Assembly: GCA_037138595.1 (NCBI GenBank)
Contig: JBAXIB010000002.1
Span: forward strand, 62,001 to 126,000
DNA: 64,000 nucleotides
Source: UBA4742 sp037138595
GTDB lineage: Bacteria > Actinomycetota > Acidimicrobiia > Acidimicrobiales > Acidimicrobilacustridaceae
Reading direction: 5' to 3'
This document shows positions 32,814 to 42,484 of this stretch, piece after piece. A program made the translations under genes and the position numbers. Every line of letters begins with the position of its first letter. Position 1 is the stretch's first letter. Under the pieces are notes generated by a model that ran no database searches, had not been told where the DNA came from, and saw only the letters and a program-made list of their open reading frames with translations.

Positions 32814-34775
32814 TCATCCGACCCACAAGTGGCCTTCGACATCAGCCGCGAGCCGCTCGATAAATACATCGACCGCTACGTCCCGATCGACCACTCCGCC
32901 GCGTGGATTTACACCGACCGTTCCTTTCTCGACGTCGTCATCGCCGACGACTAACACATACGGCAATTTCTCAACCTTCGCCTTACGAATTCGATTGCCG
33001 AGTTTCTCGTCCGCTTCATCCAAGTCGGCACGAAATCCCTCAGCACGCATGCGATCGACCAAGCGCCGAGCATAAATCTCGTGGTCATCGCGAACCGGCA
33101 ACACACGCACTTGCACGGGTGCGAGCCACGCGGGAAACGCGCCGGCGTAGTGCTCAACAAGGACCGCAAAGAACCGTTCGATCGAACCAAACAATGCTCG
33201 GTGGATCATGATGGGGGCATGAGGCTGGCCATCAGGTCCGACATATTCCATGTCGAACCGCTGCGGTAGCTGGAAATCAAGCTGAATCGTCGACATCTGC
33301 CACGTTCGACCAATCGCGTCGCGAGCCTGCACCGAAATCTTCGGTCCGTAAAAGGCCCCGCCACCTTCGTCGAGTACCAACTCGAGGTCCATCCCCATCG
33401 CCGCGTTTCGCAGCGCTTCGGTGGCTTCTTCCCACTCCTCGGTAGACCCAACAGCCTTTTCTTCTGGGCGCGTTGAGAGCTCGAGGTAGAAGTCGTTGAG
33501 TCCGTAGTCGCGCAGAAGGTCCAAAACGAAGTGCAGGGTGTTTTGCAGTTCATCGGCCATCTGCTCTTTCGTGCAAAAAATGTGCGCGTCATCTTGGGTC
33601 ATACCTCGAACACGGGTTAGGCCATGCACCACACCAGATTTTTCATATCGATAGACCGTGCCGAACTCGAAGAATCGAAGCGGCAGATCGCGATATGAGC
33701 GTTGGCGACTCTTGTAAATCAAAATATGGAATGGGCAGTTCATCGGCTTGAGGTAGTACTCAGTACCACCATCAAGTTCCATAGGCGGGAACATGCCGTC
33801 GGCGTACCAATCCAAGTGGCCCGAGGTTTCGAACAGATTCGCCTTGGTGATGTGAGGCGAATACACGAACTCATATCCCGCTTGTTCATGACGCGCCCGG
33901 CTGTAATCCTCCATCAGCCGACGAATAATTCCGCCCTTGGGATGGAACACCGCCAGGCCCGATCCGAGTTCATCGGGGAACGAGAACAAATCAAGTTCCG
34001 CGCCGAGGCGGCGATGATCGCGTTTTTCTGCTTCTTCGAGTCGCGTGAGGTACTCGGCGAGATCTTTTTTCGATGACCATGCGGTTCCATAAATTCGCTG
34101 AAGCATCGGATTCTTCTCGTCACCTCGCCAGTAGGCGCCAGCAACCCGCATCAGTTTGAAATGGCCAAGTCGCCCGGTATCGGGGACGTGCGGCCCGCGA
34201 CACAAGTCGACAAAATTGGGCGGGTTTTCATAGGTCCGAACGAGACCAGTCTCGGTCGCCGACATTGGGTCTTCGGCCTGACCTTCGATGATCTCGATCT
34301 TGAACGGATGACTTGCAAACAGCGCAATCGCCGACGCTTCAGAAATCTCGTCGCGAATGAATGGCTGCTTTTCACTCATGATCTCCCGCATCCGGGTATC
34401 GAGGTGTTCGAGGTCATCAGGATTAAACGTTCCGCCATCCGGAAGTTGGAAGTCGTAATAAAACCCGTCTTCGATTGGTGGACCGATGGCGAAGGTGGCA
34501 CCGTCGAATAAATCGAGGACTGCTTGGGCCAAGACATGTGCGGTTGAGTGACGAATCGTAAACAGCCCTCGATCGCTCTCTTCGACGACGATCGCCACAT
34601 CGTCACCATGCTGCAGTGTCCATGTGAGATCTCGCTCGACACCGTTGACGTTGGCTATCACCGCGGCTTTAGCCAATCGGGATCCAATTGAAGCGGCAAG
34701 GTCACCTGCTGTCGCTCCACTCGGGAGCTCACGCTCGGACCCATCAGGCAATGAGATGGTGATCTGGTCGGCCAT
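32814..34775 (-). CDS. thrS: threonyl-tRNA synthetase
   Basis: It has 653 residues, full length. An N-terminal TGS domain (ITISLPDGSERELPSGATA) precedes the editing domain with the HXXXH site in RHSTAHVLAQAV. Class II catalytic motifs follow: EQAGYEFVYSPHI, the zinc ligand Cys in YYLKPMNCPFHILIY, YRYEKSGVVHGLTRVRGMTQDDAH, and motif 3 FGSIERF. The C-terminal anticodon-binding domain is complete. It charges tRNA-Thr. The gene precedes the HIT-family gene by 19 bases and follows plsC closely. Confidence 0.97.
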   Translation of the reverse strand: MADQITISLPDGSERELPSGATAGDLAASIGSRLAKAAVIANVNGVERDLTWTLQHGDDVAIVVEESDRGLFTIRHSTAHVLAQAVLDLFDGATFAIGPPIEDGFYYDFQLPDGGTFNPDDLEHLDTRMREIMSEKQPFIRDEISEASAIALFASHPFKIEIIEGQAEDPMSATETGLVRTYENPPNFVDLCRGPHVPDTGRLGHFKLMRVAGAYWRGDEKNPMLQRIYGTAWSSKKDLAEYLTRLEEAEKRDHRRLGAELDLFSFPDELGSGLAVFHPKGGIIRRLMEDYSRARHEQAGYEFVYSPHITKANLFETSGHLDWYADGMFPPMELDGGTEYYLKPMNCPFHILIYKSRQRSYRDLPLRFFEFGTVYRYEKSGVVHGLTRVRGMTQDDAHIFCTKEQMADELQNTLHFVLDLLRDYGLNDFYLELSTRPEEKAVGSTEEWEEATEALRNAAMGMDLELVLDEGGGAFYGPKISVQARDAIGRTWQMSTIQLDFQLPQRFDMEYVGPDGQPHAPIMIHRALFGSIERFFAVLVEHYAGAFPAWLAPVQVRVLPVRDDHEIYARRLVDRMRAEGFRADLDEADEKLGNRIRKAKVEKLPYVLVVGDDDVEKGTVGVNPRGGVVDRDVAVDVFIERLAADVEGHLWVG

Positions 34776-34787
34776 AGGGCGACGATC

Positions 34788-35534
34788 CTAACCGGGCACC
34801 ACAACCGCTTCGGGTAGGGCATCAGATGGCGACAATCCGACTACCGCGGTTTCGGCCGGAAGCGTTTCGCTTTTCTTGGTCGCGTAAGTGTCGACGTAGT
34901 CCTGGCCTGATAATTCACGGATTTCATACATCACCTCGTCCGTAATTTGGCGAAGCGCCATGCGATCATCGGGACGATCCTGATAGCGCGTCACCGACAC
35001 CGGTCGACCAATCCGCACTCGCATCACCTTGAATGGTCGCGGCATTGATGCATCCGGTGGTTGAACCTCAAGCGTTCCTTGCATACCCACCGGGTAAATC
35101 GGACATCCGGTACGCAGCGCAAGGCGCGCGACACCGGTATGCCCTTTGTGTAGTTTCCCGTCACGAGATCGGGTGCCTTCGGGATAGATCCCGAATAATT
35201 CGCCAGCCTCAAGCACCGCTGCGGCCGCATCAAGCGCTCCCTGAGCCGCCGAACCGCCGGAACGATCGATAGGGATCATGCCAAGCGCGGGGAAAATGTA
35301 ACGGGTCTTCCAGCTGTCCATGTACTCACCTTTTCCCACATAGGTGATACGCCGAGGAAGCGACGCCGCCAAAACAAAGTGATCAAAGACTGAGAGGTGG
35401 TTGGGGGCCATTATCGCGCCACCCAATTCAGGAAGCCGATCAAGACCTTCGACTTCGATGCGCCATAGGAACGAAAAAACCGGATCGAGAATGGCGCGAG
35501 CGATCGGGTAGAGCTGACCAACTTCTCGTGCCAT
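34788..35534 (-). CDS. plsC: 1-acylglycerol-3-phosphate acyltransferase (PlsC family)
   Basis: A 248-residue acyltransferase that makes phosphatidic acid from lysophosphatidic acid. The NHX4D motif is NHLSVFDHF, the acceptor region GEYMDSWKTRYIFPALGMIPIDRSGG, and the third motif FGIYPEGTRSRDGKLHKG. The start has a clear GGAGG five bases upstream. The tail has YDRxDD-like and acidic residues of no known role. Only 12 bases separate it from thrS. Specificity between lysophospholipids is not readable from sequence. Confidence 0.92.
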   Translation of the reverse strand: MAREVGQLYPIARAILDPVFSFLWRIEVEGLDRLPELGGAIMAPNHLSVFDHFVLAASLPRRITYVGKGEYMDSWKTRYIFPALGMIPIDRSGGSAAQGALDAAAAVLEAGELFGIYPEGTRSRDGKLHKGHTGVARLALRTGCPIYPVGMQGTLEVQPPDASMPRPFKVMRVRIGRPVSVTRYQDRPDDRMALRQITDEVMYEIRELSGQDYVDTYATKKSETLPAETAVVGLSPSDALPEAVVVPG

Positions 35535-35650
35535 GCCACCTCCCTCGTGCGCGAATCCGTTCGGCCAAACTATCGGATCTCCGAACCCAAGCTGTGGGTC
35601 TTTCGCTAAAGTCGCAATCTCAGGTCCACTGCGCCACGCTGGCGGGCCGG

Positions 35651-36814
35651 TCAGGTGTCGGCAAGAAAAACGCCGAGCAGCTCAGCTGCGGCCTTGATGT
35701 CTTCGTTGCGATCAGCTGCAGCGTCGATAGCCGCCACAGCCGAAACCGTGTCGAGGTCTTGGTCAAGCCAGTCGCGAACTTCTGCCAGCACCGGCGCTGA
35801 CGAAGTCGCCGTCGACCCGGCATCGCGTGTTGATTCGTAGCTGGCGATCCAGCGCTCAAGACGTCCCGCCGCCCTCGGCATGATCAGGTCATCCCATTCC
35901 CAAGAATCGCGATAGTGGTGTTCAACGATGGCGAGACGAATGGCACGGGGATCAAAGGACTTAAGGAGATCACTTACGAAAATTAAGTTGCCCAGCGACT
36001 TTGACATCTTTGCGCCATCCATCCGCACCATGGCCTGATGCATCCAGTGACGCACGAACGGTTGCCCGGTAGCCGCCTCGCTTTGCGCAGCCTCACACTC
36101 GTGGTGAGGAAATATGAGGTCAGCTCCGCCACCGTGCAAATCGATGGTCGTATCGAGTTCGCGCAACGCCAACGCCGAACACTCAATGTGCCACCCCGGC
36201 CGGCCCGGCCCCCACAGTGACTCCCATGCAGGCTCATCGTCAGCCGATGGTTGCCACAACACAAAGTCCAGCGGGTCACGTTTGTTGGTGTCGTCGATAT
36301 TTCCGCCCCGTTCCGCTGCCAACACCAACATTTCGTCTCGTGAAAGGTGGCTGATCTGTCCAAATCGCTCGAAGGACCCAACGTCGAAGTAAACCGATCC
36401 GCCGCTCTGGTAGGCATACCCTTGGTCGAGCACCATCCCGATAAACCCTCGTATGTCGGCGATCGCTGAGGTGGCACGCGGTTCGCTCCAGCACTCAATC
36501 ACGTTCAGCGCTGACATGTCTCCGTCGAAACGAGCCATTTCGGCTGCGGCTAAGTCGAGGTAGTGAACGCCTAGTTCTCGGGCCTTACGCAATAAGTCGT
36601 CGTCGACGTCGGTGACATTTCGAACACACCGAGTTTCGTGACCAAGGTCGCGAAGGCGGCGTTGCAAGATGTCGTAAGCGACATACACCGCGGCGTGACC
36701 GATGTGGGTCGCGTCGTATGGCGTAATCCCGCAGGTGTACATCGTGACAACCGGTCCAGGTTCGAATGGCACGATCTCGCGACGAGCCGTGTCATAGAGG
36801 TTGATCACGCTCAT
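35651..36814 (-). CDS. mshC: cysteine:glucosaminyl-inositol ligase MshC-like (or CysRS homologue)
   Basis: A 387-residue class I synthetase fold. The HIGH region is YTCGITPYDATHIGHAA; ITPYDATH is the MshC form, where cysteinyl-tRNA synthetases have GPTVYDxxHIGHAR. The zinc site is in WHIECSALAL and HGGGADLIFPHHECEAAQ, and the KMSKS loop is AKMSKSLGNL. The protein stops soon after the catalytic part and lacks the long anticodon-binding end of CysRS, favouring MshC, which joins cysteine to GlcN-Ins in mycothiol synthesis. MscR at 50058 supports a mycothiol-using cell. A short CysRS cannot be fully excluded. Confidence 0.78.
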   Translation of the reverse strand: MSVINLYDTARREIVPFEPGPVVTMYTCGITPYDATHIGHAAVYVAYDILQRRLRDLGHETRCVRNVTDVDDDLLRKARELGVHYLDLAAAEMARFDGDMSALNVIECWSEPRATSAIADIRGFIGMVLDQGYAYQSGGSVYFDVGSFERFGQISHLSRDEMLVLAAERGGNIDDTNKRDPLDFVLWQPSADDEPAWESLWGPGRPGWHIECSALALRELDTTIDLHGGGADLIFPHHECEAAQSEAATGQPFVRHWMHQAMVRMDGAKMSKSLGNLIFVSDLLKSFDPRAIRLAIVEHHYRDSWEWDDLIMPRAAGRLERWIASYESTRDAGSTATSSAPVLAEVRDWLDQDLDTVSAVAAIDAAADRNEDIKAAAELLGVFLADT

Positions 36815-36866
36815 GAGGCTAATGCTGGTCGTTCCAGTTCAGACAAATCGGCTGACGGCGTCCGGC

Positions 36867-37526
36867 TTAGCCGACATCGATGCCAGTGAATTTGACCGCA
36901 GCCCTGGTCTTGTACCGCACGTTCAACTGCAGAAGCACCGCGGCGAATGCCTCAATTGGCGCGGCATTTGAGAGTTCGCCTGCATCAAGTGGTCGCATAT
37001 TGGGAATCTTTCGCACGAGGTCGCAAGTGACCTCGGTGGCTTCAAGGTGGTCCGAGCAGATCAACACATCGCTTTCGACTGGATGATCCAAATCGCCCAA
37101 TTCCTTTGCCGGAACATGATGAAAACCGGCAGCCACCATCGACTTCGGCAACGCAGCCTGAACGCTCGCGGCGACTGAGCCACGCGGTGGCACTAGCGGC
37201 TGAAACTCATGGCCAACTTTTGCCAGCGCGTTCGCCATCGAAATGACGACCTTTCCTTGCAACTGTCGCGACACCGCTTTTGCGGTGGCTGCTGCCGCGT
37301 CCCAAGGCGTAGCGATGACAACGAGATCGGCATTAGCCGCGCCTGCGTTATCAGCTGCCTCGATGACTAGACCTTTGCCGTCCCACTTCGTTAACAACTG
37401 ATCGCGGATCTCCATCGATCGATACTTTGATCGCGACCCGAGGATGACTTCGAATCCGACCGAAGCCAGTCGGGCGGCAAGGCCGCTTCCAGCCGGACCA
37501 GTTGCTCCAAGCACTCCAATTTGCAT
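36867..37526 (-). CDS. npdG: NADPH:F420 oxidoreductase (NpdG/Fno-like)
   Basis: A 219-residue Rossmann protein that moves hydride between NADPH and coenzyme F420. The nucleotide loop GVLGATGPAGSGLAARLASVGFEVILGSRS is the family N-terminus, with the SRS set that binds the NADP phosphate. Later segments are VVIATPWDAAAATA, VVISMANAL and MVAAGFHHVPAKELGD. An AGGGTG lies upstream of the ATG. It lies 52 bases upstream of the mshC-like gene and diverges from fabI. Luciferase-like genes elsewhere in the window fit F420 use. Confidence 0.88.
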   Translation of the reverse strand: MQIGVLGATGPAGSGLAARLASVGFEVILGSRSKYRSMEIRDQLLTKWDGKGLVIEAADNAGAANADLVVIATPWDAAAATAKAVSRQLQGKVVISMANALAKVGHEFQPLVPPRGSVAASVQAALPKSMVAAGFHHVPAKELGDLDHPVESDVLICSDHLEATEVTCDLVRKIPNMRPLDAGELSNAAPIEAFAAVLLQLNVRYKTRAAVKFTGIDVG

Positions 37527-37674
37527 CTGATCACCCTAGACGCGGCAAACACCCAGCCATGCAGTGTCACCACCTACTCAAATGAGAGGCACCCGCACGC
37601 TGTATCGATCGGGCATCCCAGCGAGATCTGAAAGGGCCGGTAACGTGCGGCTACTGAATCGAATTGGAGGGTTC

Positions 37675-38442
37675 ATGGGCCTGCTTGACGGGAAAAATCT
37701 GGTGATAACTGGAGTCCTTACGGACTCATCGATCGCGTTCGGAGTCGCCAAGCTCGCGCAGCGCGAAGGGGCTGAAATCGTGTTGACCGGAGCAGGTCGC
37801 GGCCTGTCGCTTACCCAGCGCACCGCTCGGAAACTTACCAACGCTGTCGAAGTCATTGAATTCGACGTCGCAAATCCCGAACACGTTCCCGAGTTGCATG
37901 CACAGCTTGCGCAGCGATGGGATCGCGTCGATGGCGCATTGCACGCCATTGGTTTTGCGCCACCGGTTTGTCTCGGTGGCACCTTCATGGATGCCCAATG
38001 GGACGACGTCGGTGTCGCGCTGAACATCTCGGCCTATTCCTACAAGGCTCTCGCCGAAGCTGTCGCACCACTCATGGGACACGGCGGGTCACTCGTTGGG
38101 CTCGACTTTGACGCAACAGTGACCTGGCCCGCCTACGACTGGATGGGCGTTGCGAAAGCAGCATTCGAGTCTACTTCGCGCTACCTCGCCCGCTATCTCG
38201 GCCCCCAAGGTATTCGTGTCAACTTGGTTGCAGCGGGACCAATTAAGACAATTGCTGCTCGCTCCATTCCTGGTTTCAAACAGTTCGAAGACGTGTGGGC
38301 AGAACGCGCTCCCCTGGGTTGGGATGTTTCGGATTCAACCGCGGTCGCCAAGGCGTGCGTCGCGTTATTATCGGATTGGTTTCCGCAAACTACCGGCGAG
38401 ATTGTGCACGTTGACGGCGGTTATCACACCACGGGGGCTTGA
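37675..38442 (+). CDS. fabI: enoyl-[acyl-carrier-protein] reductase FabI/InhA
   Basis: FabI reduces the enoyl-ACP double bond in fatty acid elongation. The start at ATG 37675 (MGLLDGKNLVITG) has GGAGG five bases upstream; the longer upstream frame is not needed. It is 255 residues. FabI features: GVLTDSSIAFGVAKLAQREGAE, DGALHAIGFAP, and the catalytic pair in YDWMGVAKAAFES (Tyr, then Lys six residues later). RVNLVAAGPIKTIAARSI and the C-terminal GEIVHVDGGYHTTGA follow. It diverges from npdG. Confidence 0.94.
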   Translation: MGLLDGKNLVITGVLTDSSIAFGVAKLAQREGAEIVLTGAGRGLSLTQRTARKLTNAVEVIEFDVANPEHVPELHAQLAQRWDRVDGALHAIGFAPPVCLGGTFMDAQWDDVGVALNISAYSYKALAEAVAPLMGHGGSLVGLDFDATVTWPAYDWMGVAKAAFESTSRYLARYLGPQGIRVNLVAAGPIKTIAARSIPGFKQFEDVWAERAPLGWDVSDSTAVAKACVALLSDWFPQTTGEIVHVDGGYHTTGA

Positions 38443-38500
38443 CCACTCAGCACACGCACGCAGCGCCGATGCAGTCGGTCGACCCAGCGTTGCGGCTCCT

Positions 38501-39901
38501 TCAGTCGAGTGCATCTTCGGTTAGTAAGTATGAAGGATTGGCAACCCGTAATTGGGCGACAACATCTCGCCACACATCATGGCGAACTTGATCTAGCACC
38601 GCGTCTACTTCACCGGAACGAATAGCGCGCGCCAATTCAGCATCGTTCCTAAAACCCAAGGCACCAAGTCGCAGTTCATGATCGACAATGGGCGCTGGGC
38701 CGGCCGCCAATTCTCGCTCGACCAAAGCCAAGACTTTGGCCGCGACCCGAGTATGGAAGTTCACCCGACCTTGGGTCGCGCTCATGACATCGCGCTCGAG
38801 GAACTCGCGAACCGCGACTACCAATTCGCCCGCCGACATTGATCCATACACATTTGGGGTCGATGTCGATTCATCGTCGCGCTCCGAGACCTCAGCCGAC
38901 GCCGCGGCGTCCGGAGGTCGAGCACCAATCAGATTCAAAACGTCGTACTCGTTTTCGCAAACTCGTCGACCGATAGCGGCCAATTCGACTGAACGGCTCG
39001 AACCAGAAAGGTGACTCGCTGCTTGAACAATGCAGATCACCCCCCACCGCAATGTGCCGAGCACCTCCCACCAACGAATCGCAGCTGGATCGATGTGCAC
39101 CCCCGACACGTTTTCGTATGCGTCGATCAGTTCGTCATAAGTACCCAGACCAGCAACCGGCAGGTCAGAACCGAAGCGCCATGCTCGGACGCACAACCAC
39201 CCGAGGTCCTCGCGAGGGTCCCCCAAATGGGCGAGCTCCCAGTCAAGAACTCCACGCAACCCTTGTTCATCGACCATGAAGTTCCCGAGGCGGAAATCGC
39301 CATGCACCACCGTCGGCGTGACCGATGCAGGGCGATGATCTTCAAGCCACCGCAGACCAAGTTCGAATGCAGGATGTGGCTCTCCGAGATAGTCAATCAA
39401 TCCAGCTAATTGCGAAACCGGCTCTTGATTAACCAAATAGCTCGCCGCGTCGATCGGCACCGCATGCACCGCAGCGAGCGCTTCAGCACATTCGCGAACC
39501 AAACGCGAACGAGCTGGGGCGAATTCGTCGTCTCGCAGAATCCGCCGAGCAATGGTTTCGCCATCAATGCGACCCATCACGAGAAATGGCGAACCAACTA
39601 TCGCGACGTCGTCTGACGCTGCGATGACCGGAGCGACCGGAACGCCCGCAACGGCGGCGGCCCGCAACAACCCCGACTCGCCGACCATCGACGCAGCACC
39701 GCCCATGACTCCAGGGCGTATGCGTTGCAAGATCAACCGTTCCAAACCACCGCTGATGGCATCAAGTAAATCGAACGCCCAAGTCTCGCGAGAAGCGCCA
39801 CCGGACATTCGTCCAAGGTCTCGAACCTCGAGGCCCTCACGCCCAAGCGATTGTTCGAGGAATACGGCGAGACGTTCAGCGATGTCGTCGTTGTCTCCCA
39901 T
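38501..39901 (-). CDS. APH-type phosphotransferase fused to a DUF6285-like C-terminal domain
   Basis: The ATG at 39901 gives 466 residues. The N-terminal two-thirds is a kinase of the aminoglycoside phosphotransferase/ACAD10-like group: catalytic loop VVHGDFRLGNFMVDEQG and metal-binding GVLDWELAHLGDPREDLGWL. After a linker near residue 330 comes an extra domain starting GSMSAGELVVAVREFLERDV. It contains GRVNFHTRVAAKVLALVERELAAGP and ends VANPSYLLTEDALD, which I recognise as DUF6285-like. This domain is often a separate neighbour of such kinases. The acceptor is unknown; relatives are linked to acyl-CoA metabolism. Confidence 0.8.
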   Translation of the reverse strand: MGDNDDIAERLAVFLEQSLGREGLEVRDLGRMSGGASRETWAFDLLDAISGGLERLILQRIRPGVMGGAASMVGESGLLRAAAVAGVPVAPVIAASDDVAIVGSPFLVMGRIDGETIARRILRDDEFAPARSRLVRECAEALAAVHAVPIDAASYLVNQEPVSQLAGLIDYLGEPHPAFELGLRWLEDHRPASVTPTVVHGDFRLGNFMVDEQGLRGVLDWELAHLGDPREDLGWLCVRAWRFGSDLPVAGLGTYDELIDAYENVSGVHIDPAAIRWWEVLGTLRWGVICIVQAASHLSGSSRSVELAAIGRRVCENEYDVLNLIGARPPDAAASAEVSERDDESTSTPNVYGSMSAGELVVAVREFLERDVMSATQGRVNFHTRVAAKVLALVERELAAGPAPIVDHELRLGALGFRNDAELARAIRSGEVDAVLDQVRHDVWRDVVAQLRVANPSYLLTEDALD

Positions 39902-40027
39902 AGCCAAAGAACGCTACCCGCGTCACATACAGGCCAACCGCATTGCCACCCGACACGCCTCGTCGCCCATGGCCAGATGCGAAGTGGTTAGGACTTCAAC
40001 CCTTCAGCAGCGCTGTGCGCGGCCAAG

Positions 40028-41080
40028 TCAGTCAGCCTCAGGATCAAACTCGTCAAGGATCTCGCCCACAATCTCTTCTAGGAGGTCTTCGAGGGTGACG
40101 ATCCCTGCGGTGCCGCCGGTTGGATCGGTGACCAGCGCGAAGTGCACGCGTGCCCGTTGCATCGCGAGCAGAAGGTCTTGGAGCGCTCGATCGCAGGGGA
40201 CCACCAGCATCCGACGGGCCAGACGAATAGGCACTGGAGAATCCGCCGTTTCGGGCCCCAACATCAAGAGGTCCTTCACGTGGACAAATCCACGAATGTC
40301 GTCGATCCCACCCGGACCATGAACCGGCAGTCGCGAGTGTCCGCACCTCACCGCTAACGACTCAGCCTCTCGCACCGTCGTTTCATTGGTGATGGCCTGA
40401 ATGTCGTCTCGACCGATCATCACTGCGGCGGCGTCGCGGCCCCCAAAATCGAGCACTCCAGTGAGGATCCCATGCTCAGCATCTTCGATCAAACCTTCGT
40501 CGCGTGAAGCAGTCAACATCACCGTCAACTCAGCGGCCGTTGGGGTTGAAGACAGACTGTCACGGGGCTGAATCCCGAATGCTCGAACCACCACGTTGCT
40601 CATCCAATTCAAAATTCGAATGACTGGCCGAAACACAAACAGGTATGCCCGATTGGCCAACACGATTCGGCGGAGGGTGTGCTCTGGATCCGCCAGCGCA
40701 ATGCTTTTGGGAACCATCTCTCCTAAGACCATGTGCAAAAAGACCACGAACGCCAAACTGAGGATTGCGGCAATGGTGTGACCAGCTGCCGGCGGCAGAT
40801 GTACCGCCGCCATCACTGGCTCGATGAGCCCGGCAATTTTCGGTTCAGCAACGAGGCCAAGTGCAAGCGATGCCATGGTGATGCCCAATTGTGCGCCGGC
40901 AAGTTGCATCGTGATGTCGCCTGAGGCTTCGACTGCCAGCCGATCCGAACGGGTTCCTCCATCGGCGCGCTCTTCGAGCTTCGTGCGCCGCGAACCAACC
41001 AACGAGAACTCGAGTGCGACGAAAAATCCGTTCACGACGAGGAGACAAAAAGACACGACAAGTGCCACCCAGATCGTCAT
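40028..41080 (-). CDS. CNNM/CorC-type membrane protein (DUF21 plus CBS), short form
   Basis: A 350-residue protein with four N-terminal membrane helices of the CNNM (DUF21) domain: VNGFFVALEFSLVGSRRTKLEE, QLGITMASLALGLVAEPKIAGL and VLGEMVPKSIAL. A CBS pair follows (RDDIQAITNETTVREAE, ALVTDPTGGTAGIVTLEDLLEEIVGEI). It ends there and lacks the C-terminal CorC/HlyC domain of its neighbour at 41077. The family includes magnesium/cobalt efflux proteins. The ATG overlaps the upstream gene's stop as ATGA, so the paralogues are coupled. Confidence 0.9.
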   Translation of the reverse strand: MTIWVALVVSFCLLVVNGFFVALEFSLVGSRRTKLEERADGGTRSDRLAVEASGDITMQLAGAQLGITMASLALGLVAEPKIAGLIEPVMAAVHLPPAAGHTIAAILSLAFVVFLHMVLGEMVPKSIALADPEHTLRRIVLANRAYLFVFRPVIRILNWMSNVVVRAFGIQPRDSLSSTPTAAELTVMLTASRDEGLIEDAEHGILTGVLDFGGRDAAAVMIGRDDIQAITNETTVREAESLAVRCGHSRLPVHGPGGIDDIRGFVHVKDLLMLGPETADSPVPIRLARRMLVVPCDRALQDLLLAMQRARVHFALVTDPTGGTAGIVTLEDLLEEIVGEILDEFDPEAD

Positions 41081-42369
41081 GAACGGTCACCGTGATCATC
41101 GATACCGATGCGAACTGTGGCAACCCGCAAGCCATCCATCGCCACCACCTCGAGAGTCCACTGCCCAAAGGCACACTTCTCGCCGACCTCGGGGATTCGC
41201 CCCAAACGATCGAGAACAAATCCCGCCAGCGTTTCGTAATCGCCGTCAGGCGGGTGAAACCCGGTTCGTTCTTCGACCTCGTCGGGATGCAGCGAGCCAG
41301 AAAGTTCCCACGGTCCGGCACCGAACCCATGAGCCGTCAGCCGCGATTGTGGCGGATCATACTCATCGTCGATTTCACCAACAATCTCTTCGACAACATC
41401 CTCAAGGGTGATAATGCCAGCGGTACCGCCGTGTTCATCTACGACTATTGCGAGGTGGTTACGCGATGACTGCATGTCACCGAGCAGGCCATACAGCGCC
41501 CTCGTCTCCGGCACGACCACTACATCGCCCATGATTTCGCCAACAGTCGTTTTCAGCCGCTCATGGGCAGGCACGGCTCCTACGGCTTTGACTAAGACAA
41601 CCCCCACGATGTCATCGAGGTCGCCACGATAGACAGGAAATCGAGAGAATCCCGTCAGGCTTGCGAGGTCGAGTAACTCGACGGCCGAGGCGTCCGTTTC
41701 CAATGCGGCGATGCGACCTCGAGGCACTAACGCATCAGCCACGGTCTTGTCAGCAAAACGAACCGATCGCACGAAAAGCATCGACGCACTCGATCCAATC
41801 ATTCCCCCTTCCGCAGACGCAGTGAGCAATCGGCTGAGTTCGGGCAGCGAGCGCACCGATTCAAGTTCGTCCCGGGGTTCAACTCCGACCAGGCGAACCG
41901 CCACATTTGCTGCGCGATTGAGCACCCGAATGATTGGACCGAAGATGATCCCGTAGATCTGAAGAAACGGCGCAAGAATCATGGCCGTCGGTTCAGGCCT
42001 CGCGATCGCGATCGTCTTAGGCGTTAACTCCCCCAACACCATCTGTAAAACCGTCGCGATGATCAGCGCAAGCACGATCGCCAGCGCGGAAACAATGCTT
42101 GAGCTCACGACGGGGGCAAGCAGCGGTTCGATAAGCCGCGCAATGAGTGGACCAGCCAAAAATCCAAGCATCAACGATGTCACTGTTATGCCAAGTTGGG
42201 CACCGGCGAGTGCTAGCGATAGTCGTCGTAGCAGCAAACGAGCGAGGCGAGCGCGTCGCACCCCGCGGTCAGCGAGTCCATCGATTCGGGCGCGATCGGT
42301 CGCGACTAGCGCGAACTCCGCCGCAACGAATACGCCGTTGACAACGATGAGAATGAGGACGGCAAGCAA
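41077..42369 (-). CDS. CNNM/CorC-type membrane protein with CorC/HlyC C-terminal domain
   Basis: A 430-residue paralogue of the next gene. The CNNM domain shows VNGVFVAAEFALVATDRARID and ITVTSLMLGFLAGPLIARLIE, then the CBS pair ending VDEHGGTAGIITLEDVVEEIVGEIDDEYD. The CorC_HlyC domain follows (from ELSGSLHPDEVEERTGF to TLEVVAMDGLRVATVRIG). A TTG at 42369 is the first usable start; the ordinary N-terminus may begin up to about twelve codons upstream at an unusual codon. It probably takes part in magnesium or cobalt transport. Confidence 0.88.
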   Translation of the reverse strand: MLAVLILIVVNGVFVAAEFALVATDRARIDGLADRGVRRARLARLLLRRLSLALAGAQLGITVTSLMLGFLAGPLIARLIEPLLAPVVSSSIVSALAIVLALIIATVLQMVLGELTPKTIAIARPEPTAMILAPFLQIYGIIFGPIIRVLNRAANVAVRLVGVEPRDELESVRSLPELSRLLTASAEGGMIGSSASMLFVRSVRFADKTVADALVPRGRIAALETDASAVELLDLASLTGFSRFPVYRGDLDDIVGVVLVKAVGAVPAHERLKTTVGEIMGDVVVVPETRALYGLLGDMQSSRNHLAIVVDEHGGTAGIITLEDVVEEIVGEIDDEYDPPQSRLTAHGFGAGPWELSGSLHPDEVEERTGFHPPDGDYETLAGFVLDRLGRIPEVGEKCAFGQWTLEVVAMDGLRVATVRIGIDDHGDRS

Positions 42370-42484
42370 GCCAAGTGCAGTAGTGATTCTGTAAGTGTCG
42401 CGGACTCACCGCACGTTCGGTGCCATGGACCACAATTTGATCAAACGGGTTGGTCGGCGTGCATGCCACTCGATGAGGAACCAT

